Shown here one piece after another: positions 25,049-34,659 of a stretch of DNA of 64,000 bases (positions are counted from its first letter, which is position 1; each line of letters begins with the position of its first letter). Under the pieces are notes generated by a model, which saw only the letters and a list, made by a program, of their open reading frames with translations, did not search any database and was not told the origin of the DNA. The translations under genes and the position numbers were made by a program. Origin of the DNA: Janthinobacterium sp. GW456P (GTDB lineage: Bacteria; Pseudomonadota; Gammaproteobacteria; Burkholderiales; Burkholderiaceae_D); assembly GCF_002127655.1 (NCBI RefSeq), contig NZ_NEHB01000001.1:273972-337971 (forward strand), in the 5' to 3' direction.

Positions 25049-26860
25049 TTACAGCACTTCGCTGGCGTGGTCGGCCAGGCGCGAACGCTCGCCGCGGGCC
25101 AGGGTGACGTGGCCGCTGTGGGTCCAGCCCTTGAAGCGGTCGACCACGTAGGTCAGGCCGCTCGAGCCTTCCGTCAGGTACGGCGTGTCGATCTGCGCGA
25201 TGTTGCCCAGGCACAGGATCTTCGTGCCGGGACCGGCGCGCGTGACCAGAGTCTTGACCTGTTTTGGCGTCAAGTTTTGCGCTTCATCGATGATGAGGAA
25301 CTTGTTGACGAAGGTGCGGCCGCGCATGAAGTTGAGCGACTTGATCTTGATGCGCGAGCGGATCAGGTCTTGCGTTGCCGCGCGGCCCCATTCGCCGCCA
25401 TCGGAGTCGGACTTGTTCAGCACTTCCAGGTTGTCGTCGAAGGCGCCCATCCATGGCGACATCTTTTCTTCTTCCGTGCCGGGCAGGAAACCGATGTCTT
25501 CGCCGACGGGCACCGTCACGCGGGTGACGATGATTTCATTGTAGAGCTTGGTTTCCAGCACTTGCGCCAGGCCGGCGGCCAGGGCCAGCAGGGTCTTGCC
25601 GGTACCGGCCTGGCCCAGCAGGGTGACGAAGTCGCATTCCGGGTTCATCAGCAAGTTCAGCGCGAAGTTCTGCTCGCGGTTGCGTGCCGTCACGCCCCAC
25701 ACATTGTTCTTCGTGTGGCTGAAGTCGCGCAGGGTTTGCAGCACGGCCGTCTTGCCATTGATCTGCTTTACCTGGCCGTAGAATGGCGTTTCGCCGTTTT
25801 TCGGTTCCAGGTAGATGAACTGGTTGACCAGCAGCGAGGGAATGAACGGACCCGTCACGCGGTAGAAGGTGGAGCTGTAGCCGTTCTTGCTTTCCTGCCA
25901 AGATTCCATGTCCTTGCCATGCTTGTTCCAGAAGTCGTCCGGCAATTGCACGATACCCGAGTACAGCAAGTCCGTGTCTTCCAGCACATGGTCGTTGAAG
26001 TAATCTTCGGCCGGCAAGCCCAGGGCGCGCGCCTTGATGCGCATGTTGATGTCTTTCGACACCAGCACGACGGGGCGGCCTTCCTGTTCCGCTTCGAGCG
26101 AACGCACGACGGCGAGGATCTGGTTGTCGGCCTTGCCCACTGGCAAGCCTGCCGGCAGGTCGGCGCTTTGCAAGCGTGTCTGGAAGAACAGACGGCCCTT
26201 GGCATCCTTGTTGCCCAGCTTGGACAGCAGGATGCCGTGTTCGATGGCATCGTCATCCGTGTTGCTGATCAGGGCGTCGAGCGTGCGCGACACCTGGCGC
26301 GCATTGCGCGCCACTTCCGTCATGCCCTTTTTGTGGTTGTCCAGCTCTTCCAGGGTCATCATCGGCAGGTACACATCGTGTTCCTCGAAGCGGAACAGCG
26401 ACGATGGATCGTGCATCAGCACGTTCGTGTCGAGCACGAACAGCTTGCTGATGCCGCGCTGGTCGGCGGCGCGGCTGGCGGACGACTTGAGCTGCACTTC
26501 CACAGGCTTGTGCTTGGCCGGATGCGGCTGCTCTGCCTGCTTGACGGGCTTGATCGGTGTGACCTTGCCTTTTGCCGCCGGCTTGGCTTTCGCCGCAGGC
26601 GCAGGTATGGCTGCCGGCGCGGCCGCCACCGGCGCAGGTGCAGGCGCCGGCTTGGCGACCATCAGGGCCGCCACCTGCTTGATCTTCGTGGCCGCATTGC
26701 GGACCGGCTTGGCAACTTCGGCGATCGCCGCTTCAATGATCGGTGCAGCCACTTTCTTGGCTGCCGGGGTTTTGGTGGCCGGGCGCGCTGCGCCTGCGGT
26801 TGGGTAATCTTGGGTGGCCAGGATGGTGGCTGGCTTGCTCGGTAATTTTGGCAGTGGCAT
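25049..26860 (-). CDS. PIN and PhoH domain ATPase (YlaK type)
   Basis: A 603-residue fusion of a PIN ribonuclease domain (about 138-275; LFVLDTNVLMHDPS gives an acidic site) and a PhoH-type P-loop ATPase domain (about 390-600; Walker A GQAGTGKTLLALAAG near 417, Walker B-like FLIIDEAQNLTP). The first 135 residues are a low-complexity Ala/Pro/Lys linker. Proteins of this type are thought to couple RNA unwinding to cleavage. The start at 26860 is the ATG of MPLPKLPS; a GTG at 26923 would add residues with no conservation. Neighbouring genes give no functional hint. Confidence 0.92.
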   Translation of the reverse strand: MPLPKLPSKPATILATQDYPTAGAARPATKTPAAKKVAAPIIEAAIAEVAKPVRNAATKIKQVAALMVAKPAPAPAPVAAAPAAIPAPAAKAKPAAKGKVTPIKPVKQAEQPHPAKHKPVEVQLKSSASRAADQRGISKLFVLDTNVLMHDPSSLFRFEEHDVYLPMMTLEELDNHKKGMTEVARNARQVSRTLDALISNTDDDAIEHGILLSKLGNKDAKGRLFFQTRLQSADLPAGLPVGKADNQILAVVRSLEAEQEGRPVVLVSKDINMRIKARALGLPAEDYFNDHVLEDTDLLYSGIVQLPDDFWNKHGKDMESWQESKNGYSSTFYRVTGPFIPSLLVNQFIYLEPKNGETPFYGQVKQINGKTAVLQTLRDFSHTKNNVWGVTARNREQNFALNLLMNPECDFVTLLGQAGTGKTLLALAAGLAQVLETKLYNEIIVTRVTVPVGEDIGFLPGTEEEKMSPWMGAFDDNLEVLNKSDSDGGEWGRAATQDLIRSRIKIKSLNFMRGRTFVNKFLIIDEAQNLTPKQVKTLVTRAGPGTKILCLGNIAQIDTPYLTEGSSGLTYVVDRFKGWTHSGHVTLARGERSRLADHASEVL

Positions 26861-27149
26861 CAGGATCTCAATCAAAAAATTTCTGGAATGAATCGCCCAT
26901 GGGCAGCCAGCTTCTGGCGGCACTTCTCATGGGGTGGATGCGGGGGAACAACAATGCTACAGGACGAGAAACTGCCGGAAGGCCGGCAGCATGGCCGGTC
27001 ATGGACGCCATGGGCGGGCTGCAGGCCCGTCTGGCGGAGTGGATGGAGGCGCTTCGTTGACTCAAAATGGCGATAGGTACCGTGAACTGAACTGCGGTTG
27101 AACCAGGCTTGCTGGAAGCCGACAACGCGCATTGGATCAACATGGACGA

Positions 27150-27620
27150 TCAATTCAGATGCGCTACGAATTCCAGCACTTCTTCCACGTGAGTTGCGAC
27201 CTTCACGCCTCTCCATTCTTTCACCAATCGGCCCTGGGCGTCAATCACAAACGTACTGCGCTCGACGCCGCGTACGGTCTTGCCGTACATCTGTTTCATC
27301 TTCATGACGTTAAACAGCAGGCAAACGGCTTCGTCCGGGTCGGAAATGAGCTCAAACGGCAGCTCCAGCTTGGCTTTGAAGCTTTCGTGCGAGCGCAGGG
27401 AATCGCGGCTGATGCCGTAGATTTCCACACCGGCGGCGACGAATTGCGGATACGCGTCACGGAAGGCGATATTTTCAGTGGTGCAGCCGGGGGTGTTGTC
27501 CTTCGGATAGAAAAACAGCACCGTGGCCTTGGCCGGGCGGCCCAGCAACTGAAAGGTTTTGCCGCTGGTCATGGCGGCGCTAAAGTCGGGTATGCTAACG
27601 AGGGATTGGCTATCAGCCAC
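27150..27620 (-). CDS. Peroxiredoxin, PrxQ/Bcp-like
   Basis: A 156-residue thioredoxin-fold peroxidase. The peroxidatic cysteine is Cys46 in FYPKDNTPGCTTEN, with the catalytic Pro/Thr and later Arg in its usual place. In typical Bcp proteins a resolving Cys lies five residues after the first; here that position is Ile51. The only other Cys is Cys100 (AVCLLFNV), so it may work as a 1-Cys enzyme or use a distal resolving Cys. It is codirectional with the arn operon, 75 bases after arnD, and may be its last, loosely linked gene. Confidence 0.9.
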   Translation of the reverse strand: MADSQSLVSIPDFSAAMTSGKTFQLLGRPAKATVLFFYPKDNTPGCTTENIAFRDAYPQFVAAGVEIYGISRDSLRSHESFKAKLELPFELISDPDEAVCLLFNVMKMKQMYGKTVRGVERSTFVIDAQGRLVKEWRGVKVATHVEEVLEFVAHLN

Positions 27621-27695
27621 AGGTTCTCTCCTGAACGGTGATCATCAGCGCTGGTTTTTAATCTGGCAACGCATCCAGGTGCAACAATACAGCAT

Positions 27696-28655
27696 TCAGG
27701 CCGCTTTGCCCTGCACAATCAGGCGTCCCGAACGCCCGGGCAGCTCATCCCAGGTGATGGGGCAAACTGGCAAATCCGTATTTTTGATTTTTTCATAATA
27801 ATCGCCCATCGCTGCAAACTGGTAGCCCTGGGCTTTCCAGCCAGCCAGCAGTTGTTCGAAAATGGGGGCGAGTTTCTGTCCTTCAAGTTCCGCATGCAAG
27901 GTATACACGTGGTCGCGCGGATTGTCCGCCGTCAGTGACAGGATATGCGCGGCAACATTGCCGGTGGTGATCAGCTTGCCGTCGATTTCGCAGCCCAGCA
28001 ATTCATCCAGGGTGGGCAGGGTGGTGGGCAATTGCACGCAGCGCAGGATGGTGTTGCCGTTGCGCACGCGGTGCGGGCCTTGCGCCGGCTGCGCCATGGC
28101 GCCGCGTGCGTCGAGCATGGCGCGGCCATCGGAGGCAAAGCGGTAGCCGGCCGTGTCGTGCTCGACAAAAGCGCTGACATTCATTTGCCAGCCGGCCGCG
28201 CCGTGCGTGTGCGGCTTGGCGCCGAACACCTGTTCGTAGCGGTTGGCGGCCTTGCGCATCATGGCGATGGTCCAGGCGGCGTTGCGCTTGGCCACATTGT
28301 CTTGCCACAGGGTGTGATCCCAGGTGTGGATGCCGCACTCGAACCCGGCATCGCGCACGGCGCGCAGTTGCGCCGCGCACTGCTTGCCGATATCGGGTCC
28401 CGGCAGCAAGGTGCCGTACATCAATGTTTTCAAGCCGTAGTGCTCGACTACCGACGTGCGCGACACCTTGCTGAAAAAGCCGGGCCGCAAGGCGCGCCGC
28501 AGGGCCCAGCCCGTATGGTCGGGGCCCAGCGAGAACAGAAAGGTGGCCTTGGCCTGGTGCGCGGCCAGCATGCGCACCAGATTGCCCATGCCTTCACGGG
28601 TGCCGCGATAGGTATCGACGTCGATTTTGAGGGTCAGGAACGGCTTGCTCAACAT
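27696..28655 (-). CDS. arnD: ArnD deformylase (polysaccharide deacetylase family)
   Basis: A 319-residue deacetylase that removes the formyl group from undecaprenyl-phosphate 4-formamido-L-arabinose, on the way to aminoarabinose-modified lipid A. The NodB-like core begins LKIDVDTYRGTREGM and carries the ArnD-specific FLFSLGPDHTG and the metal histidines in GIHTWDHTLW. Its stop lies near the end of the operon and its start touches the end of the dehydrogenase gene. Order and direction match the arn pathway. Confidence 0.93.
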   Translation of the reverse strand: MLSKPFLTLKIDVDTYRGTREGMGNLVRMLAAHQAKATFLFSLGPDHTGWALRRALRPGFFSKVSRTSVVEHYGLKTLMYGTLLPGPDIGKQCAAQLRAVRDAGFECGIHTWDHTLWQDNVAKRNAAWTIAMMRKAANRYEQVFGAKPHTHGAAGWQMNVSAFVEHDTAGYRFASDGRAMLDARGAMAQPAQGPHRVRNGNTILRCVQLPTTLPTLDELLGCEIDGKLITTGNVAAHILSLTADNPRDHVYTLHAELEGQKLAPIFEQLLAGWKAQGYQFAAMGDYYEKIKNTDLPVCPITWDELPGRSGRLIVQGKAA

Positions 28656-29707
28656 TAATCCATCAGGGCTTTGGCTTGGGCTACCTGGCTGCGGTAGGCG
28701 TCGAAAATATTGCGCAGGGAATCGGCCATGGTGGTGGTCGGCGCCCAGCCCAGCTCTTCGCAGGTATTCGTGATTTTCGGCACGCGGTTCTGCACGTCCT
28801 GGTAGCCGGCGCCGTAGTAGGCGCCCGAAGTCGTTTCCACGATTTTCACGTGTTTCGCGCCTTCGGCGTATTCCGGATATTCGGCGGCCAGGGTCAGCAT
28901 CATGCCGGCCAGGTCGCGGATCGAATAGTTATTGGTCGGATTGCCAATGTTGTAGATCTTGCCGCTGGCGATGCCGTTCTTGTTGGCGATGATGCGGATC
29001 AGCGCATCGATGCCATCGTCGATATAGGTGAACGCGCGTTTCTGCGCGCCGCCGTCGACCAGCGAAATGTTTTCGCCGCGCACGATGTGGCCGAAGAACT
29101 GCGTCACCACGCGCGAGGAGCCTTCTTTCGGCGTGTGGATCGAGTCCAGGCCGGCGCCGATCCAGTTGAACGGACGGAACAGGGTGAAGTTCAGGCCTTC
29201 CATGCCGTAGCCCCAGATCACGCGGTCCATCAGCTGCTTGGCGTTCGAATAGATCCAGCGCGGCTTGTTGATCGGGCCGCAGATCAGTTCCGAGTTTTCC
29301 GGGTCGAATTCCTCGTCATGGCACATGCCATACACTTCCGAGGTCGATGGGAAGACCAAGTGCTTGCCGTACTTGGCGGCCGAGCGCACGATGGGCAGGT
29401 TGGCTTCGAAGTCCAGTTCGAAGACGCGCAGCGGCTGCTTGACGTAGGTCGACGGCGTGGCGATGGCGACCAGCGGCAGGATCACGTCGCATTTCTTGAC
29501 GTGGTACTCGACCCATTCCTTGTTGATCGTGATGTCGCCTTCGAAGAAGTGCATGCGCGACTTGTAGTTGTCATCGTCCAGCAGTTCCGAGATGCGGTCC
29601 GTGTTCATGTCCATGCCGTAGACATGCCAGTCGGTGGTTTCCAGGATGCGCTTGGACAGGTGGTGGCCGATGAAGCCGTTGACGCCTAAGATGAGGACTT
29701 TTTTCAT
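28655..29707 (-). CDS. ArnA dehydrogenase half: UDP-glucuronate decarboxylase-like
   Basis: A 350-residue SDR protein equal to the C-terminal half of enteric ArnA. It oxidises and decarboxylates UDP-glucuronate to UDP-4-keto-pentose. NAD-binding GVNGFIGHHL is at the N-terminus, PSTSEVYGMC holds the Ser/Glu catalytic pair, and YSNAKQLMDR is the YxxxK motif. PFNWIGAGLDS and YNIGNPTNNYSI match ArnA more than generic epimerases. In E. coli this domain is fused behind the formyltransferase; here it is a separate gene 21 bases downstream of it. ATG start with AGAGAATCTCAC upstream. Confidence 0.92.
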   Translation of the reverse strand: MKKVLILGVNGFIGHHLSKRILETTDWHVYGMDMNTDRISELLDDDNYKSRMHFFEGDITINKEWVEYHVKKCDVILPLVAIATPSTYVKQPLRVFELDFEANLPIVRSAAKYGKHLVFPSTSEVYGMCHDEEFDPENSELICGPINKPRWIYSNAKQLMDRVIWGYGMEGLNFTLFRPFNWIGAGLDSIHTPKEGSSRVVTQFFGHIVRGENISLVDGGAQKRAFTYIDDGIDALIRIIANKNGIASGKIYNIGNPTNNYSIRDLAGMMLTLAAEYPEYAEGAKHVKIVETTSGAYYGAGYQDVQNRVPKITNTCEELGWAPTTTMADSLRNIFDAYRSQVAQAKALMD

Positions 29708-29728
29708 GTGAGATTCTCTTGAGTGATA

Positions 29729-30646
29729 TCAGTGTGTGCTGACGCGGGCGGTCAGACTTGCATGCAATTGCTGAGCCGAAATCGGCTCCCCGGCAGCCCT
29801 CAGCGCGGAAATGGCCAGCATGCGGCCGTCTCCGCAGACGCCAAAGATGCAATTATCCACTACCGCCAAGCCCGGTGGCAAACTTCCTGCTGAATGCTTG
29901 CTTAAACGGGCTTTTTCGATGGTGTAAATAACATTGTTGACTTCGGTGAACGCGCCGGGATACGGGGGCGCGACGGCCCGGTGCAGGTTGTATACCTGCT
30001 GCGCGGGTAACTTCCAGTCGATGCGGCCGTCTTCCGGCGTGCGGCCGCCAAAGTAGCCACCCTGGCGCAAATCGTTGAGCTGGCGCGGCGCCGTGCCGTC
30101 CAGCAAGGCTGGCAGCACGTTCCACAAGGTTTGCTCCGCCGCCACAGTGACCTTGCCGAACACTTCGAACGCCGTGTCGTCGGGCAGGATGGGCACGGCC
30201 GTTTGCGCGACGATGGCGCCGGCATCGGGCTTGACCGTCATTTCATGCAGGGTGGCGCCCGTTTGCGGGGCGCCATGCAGCACGGCCCAGTTGACGGGCG
30301 CGCGGCCGCGGAACTGCGGCAGCAGCGAGCCGTGCATATTGTAGGCGGGCGCGACTTCCAGGATGCTGGCCGGCAGCATGTGGCGGTAGTAAAAGCTGAA
30401 CAGCATGTCCGGCCTGGCCGCCTGCACCTGCGCCAGCAGCTCGGGCGCGCGCGCGTCCGACGGCGTGATGTACGGGATGCCTTCGGCCTGGCACAGGCTG
30501 GCGACGGATTCGAACCACAGGTTTTCCGTGGGGCTGTCTTCGTGCGTGACGACGAGGGTGATATCGACGCCGCCGGCCAGCAGCACCTTGATACAGCGCA
30601 CGCCCACATTGTGGTAGCCGAAGACGACGGCGCGCGGGGCGCCCAT
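29729..30646 (-). CDS. ArnA formyltransferase half
   Basis: A 305-residue formyltransferase equal to the N-terminal half of ArnA, transferring a formyl group from N10-formyltetrahydrofolate to UDP-4-amino-4-deoxy-L-arabinose. The catalytic motif MHGSLLPQFRGRAPVNW holds the Asn and His, and VKPDAGAIV the Asp. The start is the ATG at 30646, which shares one base with the arnC stop codon (TGATG), so translation is coupled. Longer frames upstream run antisense of nothing but through arnC and are rejected. The protein begins MGAPRAVVFGYHNVG. Confidence 0.92.
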   Translation of the reverse strand: MGAPRAVVFGYHNVGVRCIKVLLAGGVDITLVVTHEDSPTENLWFESVASLCQAEGIPYITPSDARAPELLAQVQAARPDMLFSFYYRHMLPASILEVAPAYNMHGSLLPQFRGRAPVNWAVLHGAPQTGATLHEMTVKPDAGAIVAQTAVPILPDDTAFEVFGKVTVAAEQTLWNVLPALLDGTAPRQLNDLRQGGYFGGRTPEDGRIDWKLPAQQVYNLHRAVAPPYPGAFTEVNNVIYTIEKARLSKHSAGSLPPGLAVVDNCIFGVCGDGRMLAISALRAAGEPISAQQLHASLTARVSTH

Positions 30647-31656
30647 CAGCGGCTCACCTGGCGCTTTTCCAGGCGCACGTACGATGGCGCCTCGGCTTCC
30701 GCCTGGACCATGCCATCCTGCAAGATGGTTTGCACCACGTAGCGGGGACGGGCGCGCACTTGCTGGAAGATGCGTCCCACGTATTCGCCCACCAGGCCGA
30801 TGCCGAACAGGATCACGCCCATCAGGAAGAAGGCGATGGCGAACAGGGTGAACACGCCCTGCGCCTCGGCGCCGAACAGGAAGCGGCGCGCCAGCAGATA
30901 GATCACCAGCACAGCCGAACTGATTGACAGCAGCATGCCCAGCATCGAGAAGATTTGCAGGGGAATCAGCGAAAAGCCCGTGACGAGGTCGAAATTCAGG
31001 CGGATCAGGCTGTACAGCGAATATTTCGACTCGCCAGCCGAGCGTTCCTCGTGCTCGACGGTAATTTCCGTGGGCTTGCGGGCAAACGTGTAGGCGAGGG
31101 CCGGCACGAAGGTGTTGACTTCGGCGCACTGGTTGACCAGGTCGATCACATTGCGGCCATACGCGCGCAGCATGTTGCCCTGGTCCGTGATCTTGATGTT
31201 GGTGATGCGTTCGCGCAAACGGTTCATCATCTTCGAGGCCAGGGTGCGCCAGGCGGAATCTTGCCGCTTGCGCCGGATCGAGCCCACGTAATCGTAGCCT
31301 TCGCGCATCTTCGCCACCAGGTTGCCGATTTCTTCGGGCGGGTTCTGCAGGTCGGCGTCGAGCGTGACCATGATCTGCCCGCGCGAGGCTTCAAAACCGG
31401 CCAGGATGGCCATGTGCTGGCCATAATTGCCGTTGAATAAGATCACGCGCGTGACGTCGGGGCGCTGGCGGAACTGTTCCGCCAGGATGGCCACCGAGTT
31501 GTCGCGGCTGCCATCATTGATGAAGATGATCTCGTAGCTCGTCTGCAAGGCGTCGAGTGCCGGATACAGGCGGGCGAACAGGCTGGCCAGGCCATCCTGC
31601 TCGTTGTAGATCGGAATGATTACGGACAGTTCAGGTTTCATCGGCGCGCTGCTCAT
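30646..31656 (-). CDS. arnC: ArnC undecaprenyl-phosphate 4-deoxy-4-formamido-arabinose transferase
   Basis: A 336-residue family 2 glycosyltransferase with two C-terminal membrane helices. N-terminal VIIPIYNEQDG, INDGSRDNS and the catalytic TLDADLQNPPEEI match ArnC. It transfers the formamido sugar to the C55 lipid carrier at the inner membrane. The start overlaps the arnB stop by four bases (ATGA), and its own stop overlaps the formyltransferase start. It is the third arn gene in the operon. Confidence 0.93.
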   Translation of the reverse strand: MSSAPMKPELSVIIPIYNEQDGLASLFARLYPALDALQTSYEIIFINDGSRDNSVAILAEQFRQRPDVTRVILFNGNYGQHMAILAGFEASRGQIMVTLDADLQNPPEEIGNLVAKMREGYDYVGSIRRKRQDSAWRTLASKMMNRLRERITNIKITDQGNMLRAYGRNVIDLVNQCAEVNTFVPALAYTFARKPTEITVEHEERSAGESKYSLYSLIRLNFDLVTGFSLIPLQIFSMLGMLLSISSAVLVIYLLARRFLFGAEAQGVFTLFAIAFFLMGVILFGIGLVGEYVGRIFQQVRARPRYVVQTILQDGMVQAEAEAPSYVRLEKRQVSR

Positions 31657-32789
31657 TTGATGAGAATGGATTTGACGGTGGCGACGGCGCGTTCCACGTC
31701 CTGTGTCGTCATGGCGTAGAACATCGGCAAGGTCACGGTCAGGCGGCCGATCTGTTCCGATACGGGGAACATGCCCTCGGTAAAGCCGCGTTCGCGGTAC
31801 ATGGTAAACAGGTGGATCGGTGCGTAATGATAGCCCGTTCCCACGTTTTGCTGTGCCATCGCCTGCATGAACGCGGCGCGCGTGCCGGGGCCATTGTCGG
31901 GCAGGATGATCTGGAACAGATGCCAGTTGCTGTTTTCAAAGTCCTGCACGGGCAGCCGGGCGCCGCTCTGCGCTTCGAAGTCGCTGCCGAACTGCGCGAA
32001 ATAGTGGCGCGCCAGCGCGCGGCGGTGCGCCGTAATGGCGTCGATATTGGCGAACTGGCCCAGGCCGATGGCGGCCATGATGTCGCTCATGTTGTATTTG
32101 CCGCCCAGCACGTCGACGTCGATGCCATCGACGCCGCTGCGCGTGACGCCCTGCAGCCGGTATTTCTCGGCCAGCTTCGCTTCTTCCAGGTTGTTCAGGA
32201 CGAGGCAGCCGCCTTCGCCCGTGGTGATGTTCTTGTTGGCCTGGAAGCTGAACGAGACGAAGTCGCCAAACGCGCCGATGCGCTTGCCCTTCCAGGTGGA
32301 ACCGAACGCCTGCGCCGCGTCTTCGACTACCCGCAGCTTGTACTTTTCAGCAATCGCGTACAGGCGGTCCATGTCGACGGGCAGGCCGGACAGGTAGACG
32401 GGGATGATGGCTTTCGTACGCGGGGTGATGGCCGCTTCCAGCTTGTCGAGATCGATATTCCGGGTGACGGGATCGATATCGGCGAACACGGGCGTGGCGC
32501 CCACTTCGATGATGACGTTGGCCGTCGCGACCCACGACACAGGCGTGGTGATGACTTCGTCGCCAGGGCCTATGCCGGCGATGCGCAGCGCGATTTCCAT
32601 GGTGCACGTGCCCGAATTGAAGGTGCGCACGGGACGCCCGCCGAAATACTCGGACAGCTGGGCTTCGAATGCCTGCACTTTCGGGCCGCTGGTGATCCAG
32701 CCCGAGCGCAGCACCTCGCCGACGGCGGCGATGGTCGCCTCATCGATGGTGGGTTTGGAAAAAGGCAAAAAGGGCAGGGTAGAGGTCAT
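31653..32789 (-). CDS. arnB: ArnB UDP-4-amino-4-deoxy-L-arabinose aminotransferase
   Basis: A 378-residue DegT/DnrJ/EryC1 aminotransferase using PLP and glutamate to aminate the UDP-4-keto-pentose. The N-terminal PFSKPTIDEATIAAVGEVLRS segment, the internal FSFQANKNITTGEGG (PLP lysine) and the VEDAAQAFGS segment are intact. It begins 196 bases after the arnT stop. That gap is the largest in the operon and could hold an internal promoter, though I see no clear one. It ends in a four-base overlap with arnC. Confidence 0.93.
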   Translation of the reverse strand: MTSTLPFLPFSKPTIDEATIAAVGEVLRSGWITSGPKVQAFEAQLSEYFGGRPVRTFNSGTCTMEIALRIAGIGPGDEVITTPVSWVATANVIIEVGATPVFADIDPVTRNIDLDKLEAAITPRTKAIIPVYLSGLPVDMDRLYAIAEKYKLRVVEDAAQAFGSTWKGKRIGAFGDFVSFSFQANKNITTGEGGCLVLNNLEEAKLAEKYRLQGVTRSGVDGIDVDVLGGKYNMSDIMAAIGLGQFANIDAITAHRRALARHYFAQFGSDFEAQSGARLPVQDFENSNWHLFQIILPDNGPGTRAAFMQAMAQQNVGTGYHYAPIHLFTMYRERGFTEGMFPVSEQIGRLTVTLPMFYAMTTQDVERAVATVKSILIK

Positions 32790-32985
32790 GGTGCGCGGTT
32801 CTTGAGTCTGTATGGTGTCAGGGGCCGAGGCTGCCGTACGGTGAAAAGCGGTCGGCAGGCATGGCTATTTTATATCGTCAGTATGGCGGCGCAGCCGGTT
32901 CAGCGGTGAAAAAATCATGCCGATGCGGGGGCGGGGCAAGCTGGCCGGGGGCGCGATCCGTGCTGCCTCGCGCCCCAGTTAAACA

Positions 32986-34659
32986 TTATTTGTTGGCAAT
33001 GACCATGCGGCGCGCGTCCTCGGCAATGACACGCATGGGCACGCCACGTTGTTGCAATTCCTTGTAGCGGTCCAGGCTGATAATGGCCATGTCGCGCACG
33101 CCTGCGTTGGCATCGTTCGTCCATTGCGTGATGAAAGGCTCGATGTTCGGGATCGACAGTTCCGGCTGCTGTTTCAGGCCAAACGTGAATTCATCCCAGT
33201 AATCGACGAGGATCACGGGCCGCTGCAGATAATAGGTCAGCGACTGTTCGTAGATGCCGACCGAATAGAGCTTGGTGTCGGCCGTCAGTTCGGCCTGGAT
33301 CTGCGGCAGCATGTCGGTGCCTGCGCGGTTCTGGCCATACAGTTCGGAGCCGGCCAGGATGCAGTGCGTGGCCAGGAAGCCGGCACCGGCGATCGTCAGC
33401 ACCGTCATGTCGCGGCGCAGTTGGCGCGCATGCAGCAAGGCCAGGGCGCCGCCGGCCAGGGCGAAGAAACCGGCCGCCATCAGCCATGGCTGGTAGCCTT
33501 TCAATGCGATCAGTGCTGCCGGATCGCGCGCGCTGGCCTTGCTGAACGCGATCGGTCCGCCGATCAGGATGGCCGCGCCCAGCACGCACAGCAGGCCGGC
33601 GGCGAACAGGCGCTGGCGGCGCGACGCCGATTCCAGGTACAGCGCCACCAGCAATGCCAGCGCCGGGAAGATGGGCACGATATAGCCGGGCAGCTTCGAG
33701 GTCGAATAGCTGAAGAAGAAGAAAATGAAGACGGCCCAGACCAGCAGCATCAATCGGGGCTGGAAGGCGCCTTCCTGGCGCTGGAAGGCGGCGGCCAGGC
33801 TTTGCGGCAGCAGCCCTATCCACGGCAGGATGCCGGGAATGAGCAGCACCAGGAAGTAGTACCAGGCGCCTTCGCGCTTGTGGCCCTTCATCAGGAAGCG
33901 CTGGAAATGCTCATGGATGAAGAAGAAATGCGGTTGCTCCGGATTGCGCAGGGCGACCAGCACGAACCACGGCGTGGCGATGGCCAGGAACACCAGCAAG
34001 CCCTTGACCAGGTGCAAACGCGTCCAGATGCGCCAGTCGCGTGCGCACAGCGAATACAGCACCAGCACGGCGCCCGGCAGCACGATGCCGATCAGGCCCT
34101 TGGCCAGCACGGCCAGCGCCATGGCGGCCCAGCAGGCCAGCATCCAGTTGCGCCGCTCCGTCGCCGTGGCGTCGTCGCGCTGGGCGATCAGCAAGCTGCC
34201 CAGGGTCAGGGTCATCATGCCCGACAGGCCCATGTCCAGCGAATTGATCTGGCCGGAAGCGAGCCAGAACAGGCTCGACGCCAGCACCAGGCCCGCATAC
34301 AGGCCCACGCGCGGGCCGAAGACCTTCTTGCCCGCGTACGCCGTCATGCACACGCCGATGATGCCGCACAGGCCGGTCCACAAACGGGCCTGCCACTCGC
34401 CCAGGCCGAAGGCGGCGAAGGTCAGCGCATTCATCCACGTTTGCAGCGGCGGTTTTTCAAAATACTTGATGCCGTTCAGGCGCGTGGTGACCCAGTCGCC
34501 CGTGACGAACATTTCGCGCGCCATCTCGGCGTAGCGGCCCTCGTCGGGCGGCACCAGGGTACGCACGCCCAGCGCGTACAGGGTGACGACGATGAAGATG
34601 CCCAGCAGGGACCACATCAGCACCCGCGACGAGTGCAGTTCGTTGACATTGATTTTCAT
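32986..34659 (-). CDS. arnT: ArnT lipid A aminoarabinosyl transferase
   Basis: A 557-residue inner-membrane glycosyltransferase (GT83) with about a dozen membrane helices and a soluble C-terminal domain. The first periplasmic loop carries the catalytic acidic motif VPPDEGRYAEMAREM, followed by YFEKPPLQTW. The enzyme transfers L-Ara4N from undecaprenyl phosphate to lipid A, giving resistance to cationic peptides and polymyxin. Start overlaps the stop of the Mth938-like gene by four bases. ArnT being first in the operon differs from enteric order (arnBCADTEF). No arnEF flippase genes are in the window. Confidence 0.9.
   Translation of the reverse strand: MKINVNELHSSRVLMWSLLGIFIVVTLYALGVRTLVPPDEGRYAEMAREMFVTGDWVTTRLNGIKYFEKPPLQTWMNALTFAAFGLGEWQARLWTGLCGIIGVCMTAYAGKKVFGPRVGLYAGLVLASSLFWLASGQINSLDMGLSGMMTLTLGSLLIAQRDDATATERRNWMLACWAAMALAVLAKGLIGIVLPGAVLVLYSLCARDWRIWTRLHLVKGLLVFLAIATPWFVLVALRNPEQPHFFFIHEHFQRFLMKGHKREGAWYYFLVLLIPGILPWIGLLPQSLAAAFQRQEGAFQPRLMLLVWAVFIFFFFSYSTSKLPGYIVPIFPALALLVALYLESASRRQRLFAAGLLCVLGAAILIGGPIAFSKASARDPAALIALKGYQPWLMAAGFFALAGGALALLHARQLRRDMTVLTIAGAGFLATHCILAGSELYGQNRAGTDMLPQIQAELTADTKLYSVGIYEQSLTYYLQRPVILVDYWDEFTFGLKQQPELSIPNIEPFITQWTNDANAGVRDMAIISLDRYKELQQRGVPMRVIAEDARRMVIANK

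Noticed and set aside
26861-27149. Possible small gene between phoH and the peroxiredoxin gene
   Set aside because: Short frames are Trp/Arg-rich, lack a Shine-Dalgarno and match no family; I see only the phoH upstream region here.
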